Assembly: GCA_027297025.1 (NCBI GenBank)
Contig: JAPUIM010000144.1
Span: forward strand, 1-7,374
Length of the DNA stretch: 7,374 nucleotides
Source: Bacteroidota bacterium
GTDB lineage: Bacteria > Bacteroidota > Bacteroidia > Cytophagales > Cyclobacteriaceae
Direction of reading: 5' to 3'
Part shown: in pieces, positions 7,286-7,374 of the stretch
How the letters are laid out: each line of letters begins with the position of its first letter
Position numbering within the stretch: the stretch's first letter is position 1
Position numbers and translations under genes: made by a program
The notes under the pieces: model-generated
The model's database searches: none
The model's input: the letters and a program-made list of their open reading frames with translations, nothing else
What the model was told of the DNA's origin: nothing

Positions 7286-7374
7286 AAATAAAGGATGAAC
7301 CCCTTTCAGGGACCATTGGGAGAAATAATGCGTCTAAATAAAATCCTGAGGAATGATCGGTTTTCAGAGGAATT

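Larger units (their letters stand above)
7214..7374. other. Upstream region of secDF, no recognisable gene
   Basis: All short frames in this stretch were read on both strands. The minus strand has a 29-codon open tail ending at a TGA at 7286-7284 whose peptide resembles nothing I recognise. The plus strand has an open frame from the ATG at 7295, with a second in-frame ATG at 7328 preceded by GGGAGAAATA, running off the right edge with about 15-26 residues visible. Neither is long enough to call. A short palindrome, CCCTTTCAGGG (7301-7311), is also present. The best reading is intergenic DNA with the secDF promoter, possibly followed by the start of a divergent gene. Confidence 0.4.

Noticed and set aside
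7284..7374. C-terminal tail of an upstream minus-strand gene ending at the TGA at 7286-7284
   Set aside because: The 29-codon tail has no recognisable family ending, and open frames of this size are expected by chance.

Overview
The window looks like an ordinary chromosomal housekeeping segment from a member of the Bacteroidota, most likely a Cytophagales-like marine or soil lineage (the family-level guess is weak). Three things point there. SecD and SecF are fused into one polypeptide of about 1000 residues, with an N-terminus and an 'LEFWEVY' segment of the Bacteroidota type. Gene starts lack strong Shine-Dalgarno sequences and sit in AT-rich leaders. Upstream regions contain matches to the Bacteroidota -33/-7 promoter (TTTG...TAnnTTTG). 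No mobile element, CRISPR array, tRNA, rRNA or phage gene is visible.

Layout from left to right: (1) positions 1-1178, minus strand, the N-terminal 60% or so of an acetyl-CoA synthetase (acs) that runs off the left edge; (2) 1179-1331, a divergent intergenic region with candidate promoters for acs and for the potassium operon, plus a repeated TGCAA(A/T)CG motif; (3) 1332-2672 and 2669-4123, plus strand, trkA and trkH, overlapping by 4 bases (ATGA); (4) 4124-4186, a short gap between convergent genes that holds a strong hairpin, probably a shared terminator; (5) 4187-7213, minus strand, a complete secDF fusion; (6) 7214-7374, non-coding as far as can be seen, with a candidate secDF promoter and a small dyad.

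Functionally, trkA and trkH encode the NAD(H)-binding gating subunit and the membrane pore of a Trk-type K+ uptake system. Their translational overlap fits a 1:1 regulatory partnership. SecDF is the proton-driven accessory motor of the Sec translocon that helps complete protein export. Acs activates acetate to acetyl-CoA for central metabolism. The three units are not obviously linked in function. I found no convincing novel system. The observations worth a second look are the divergent regulatory region between acs and trkA, the acidic Ser/Thr-rich insertion in the SecDF periplasmic domain, and the dyad over the candidate secDF promoter.
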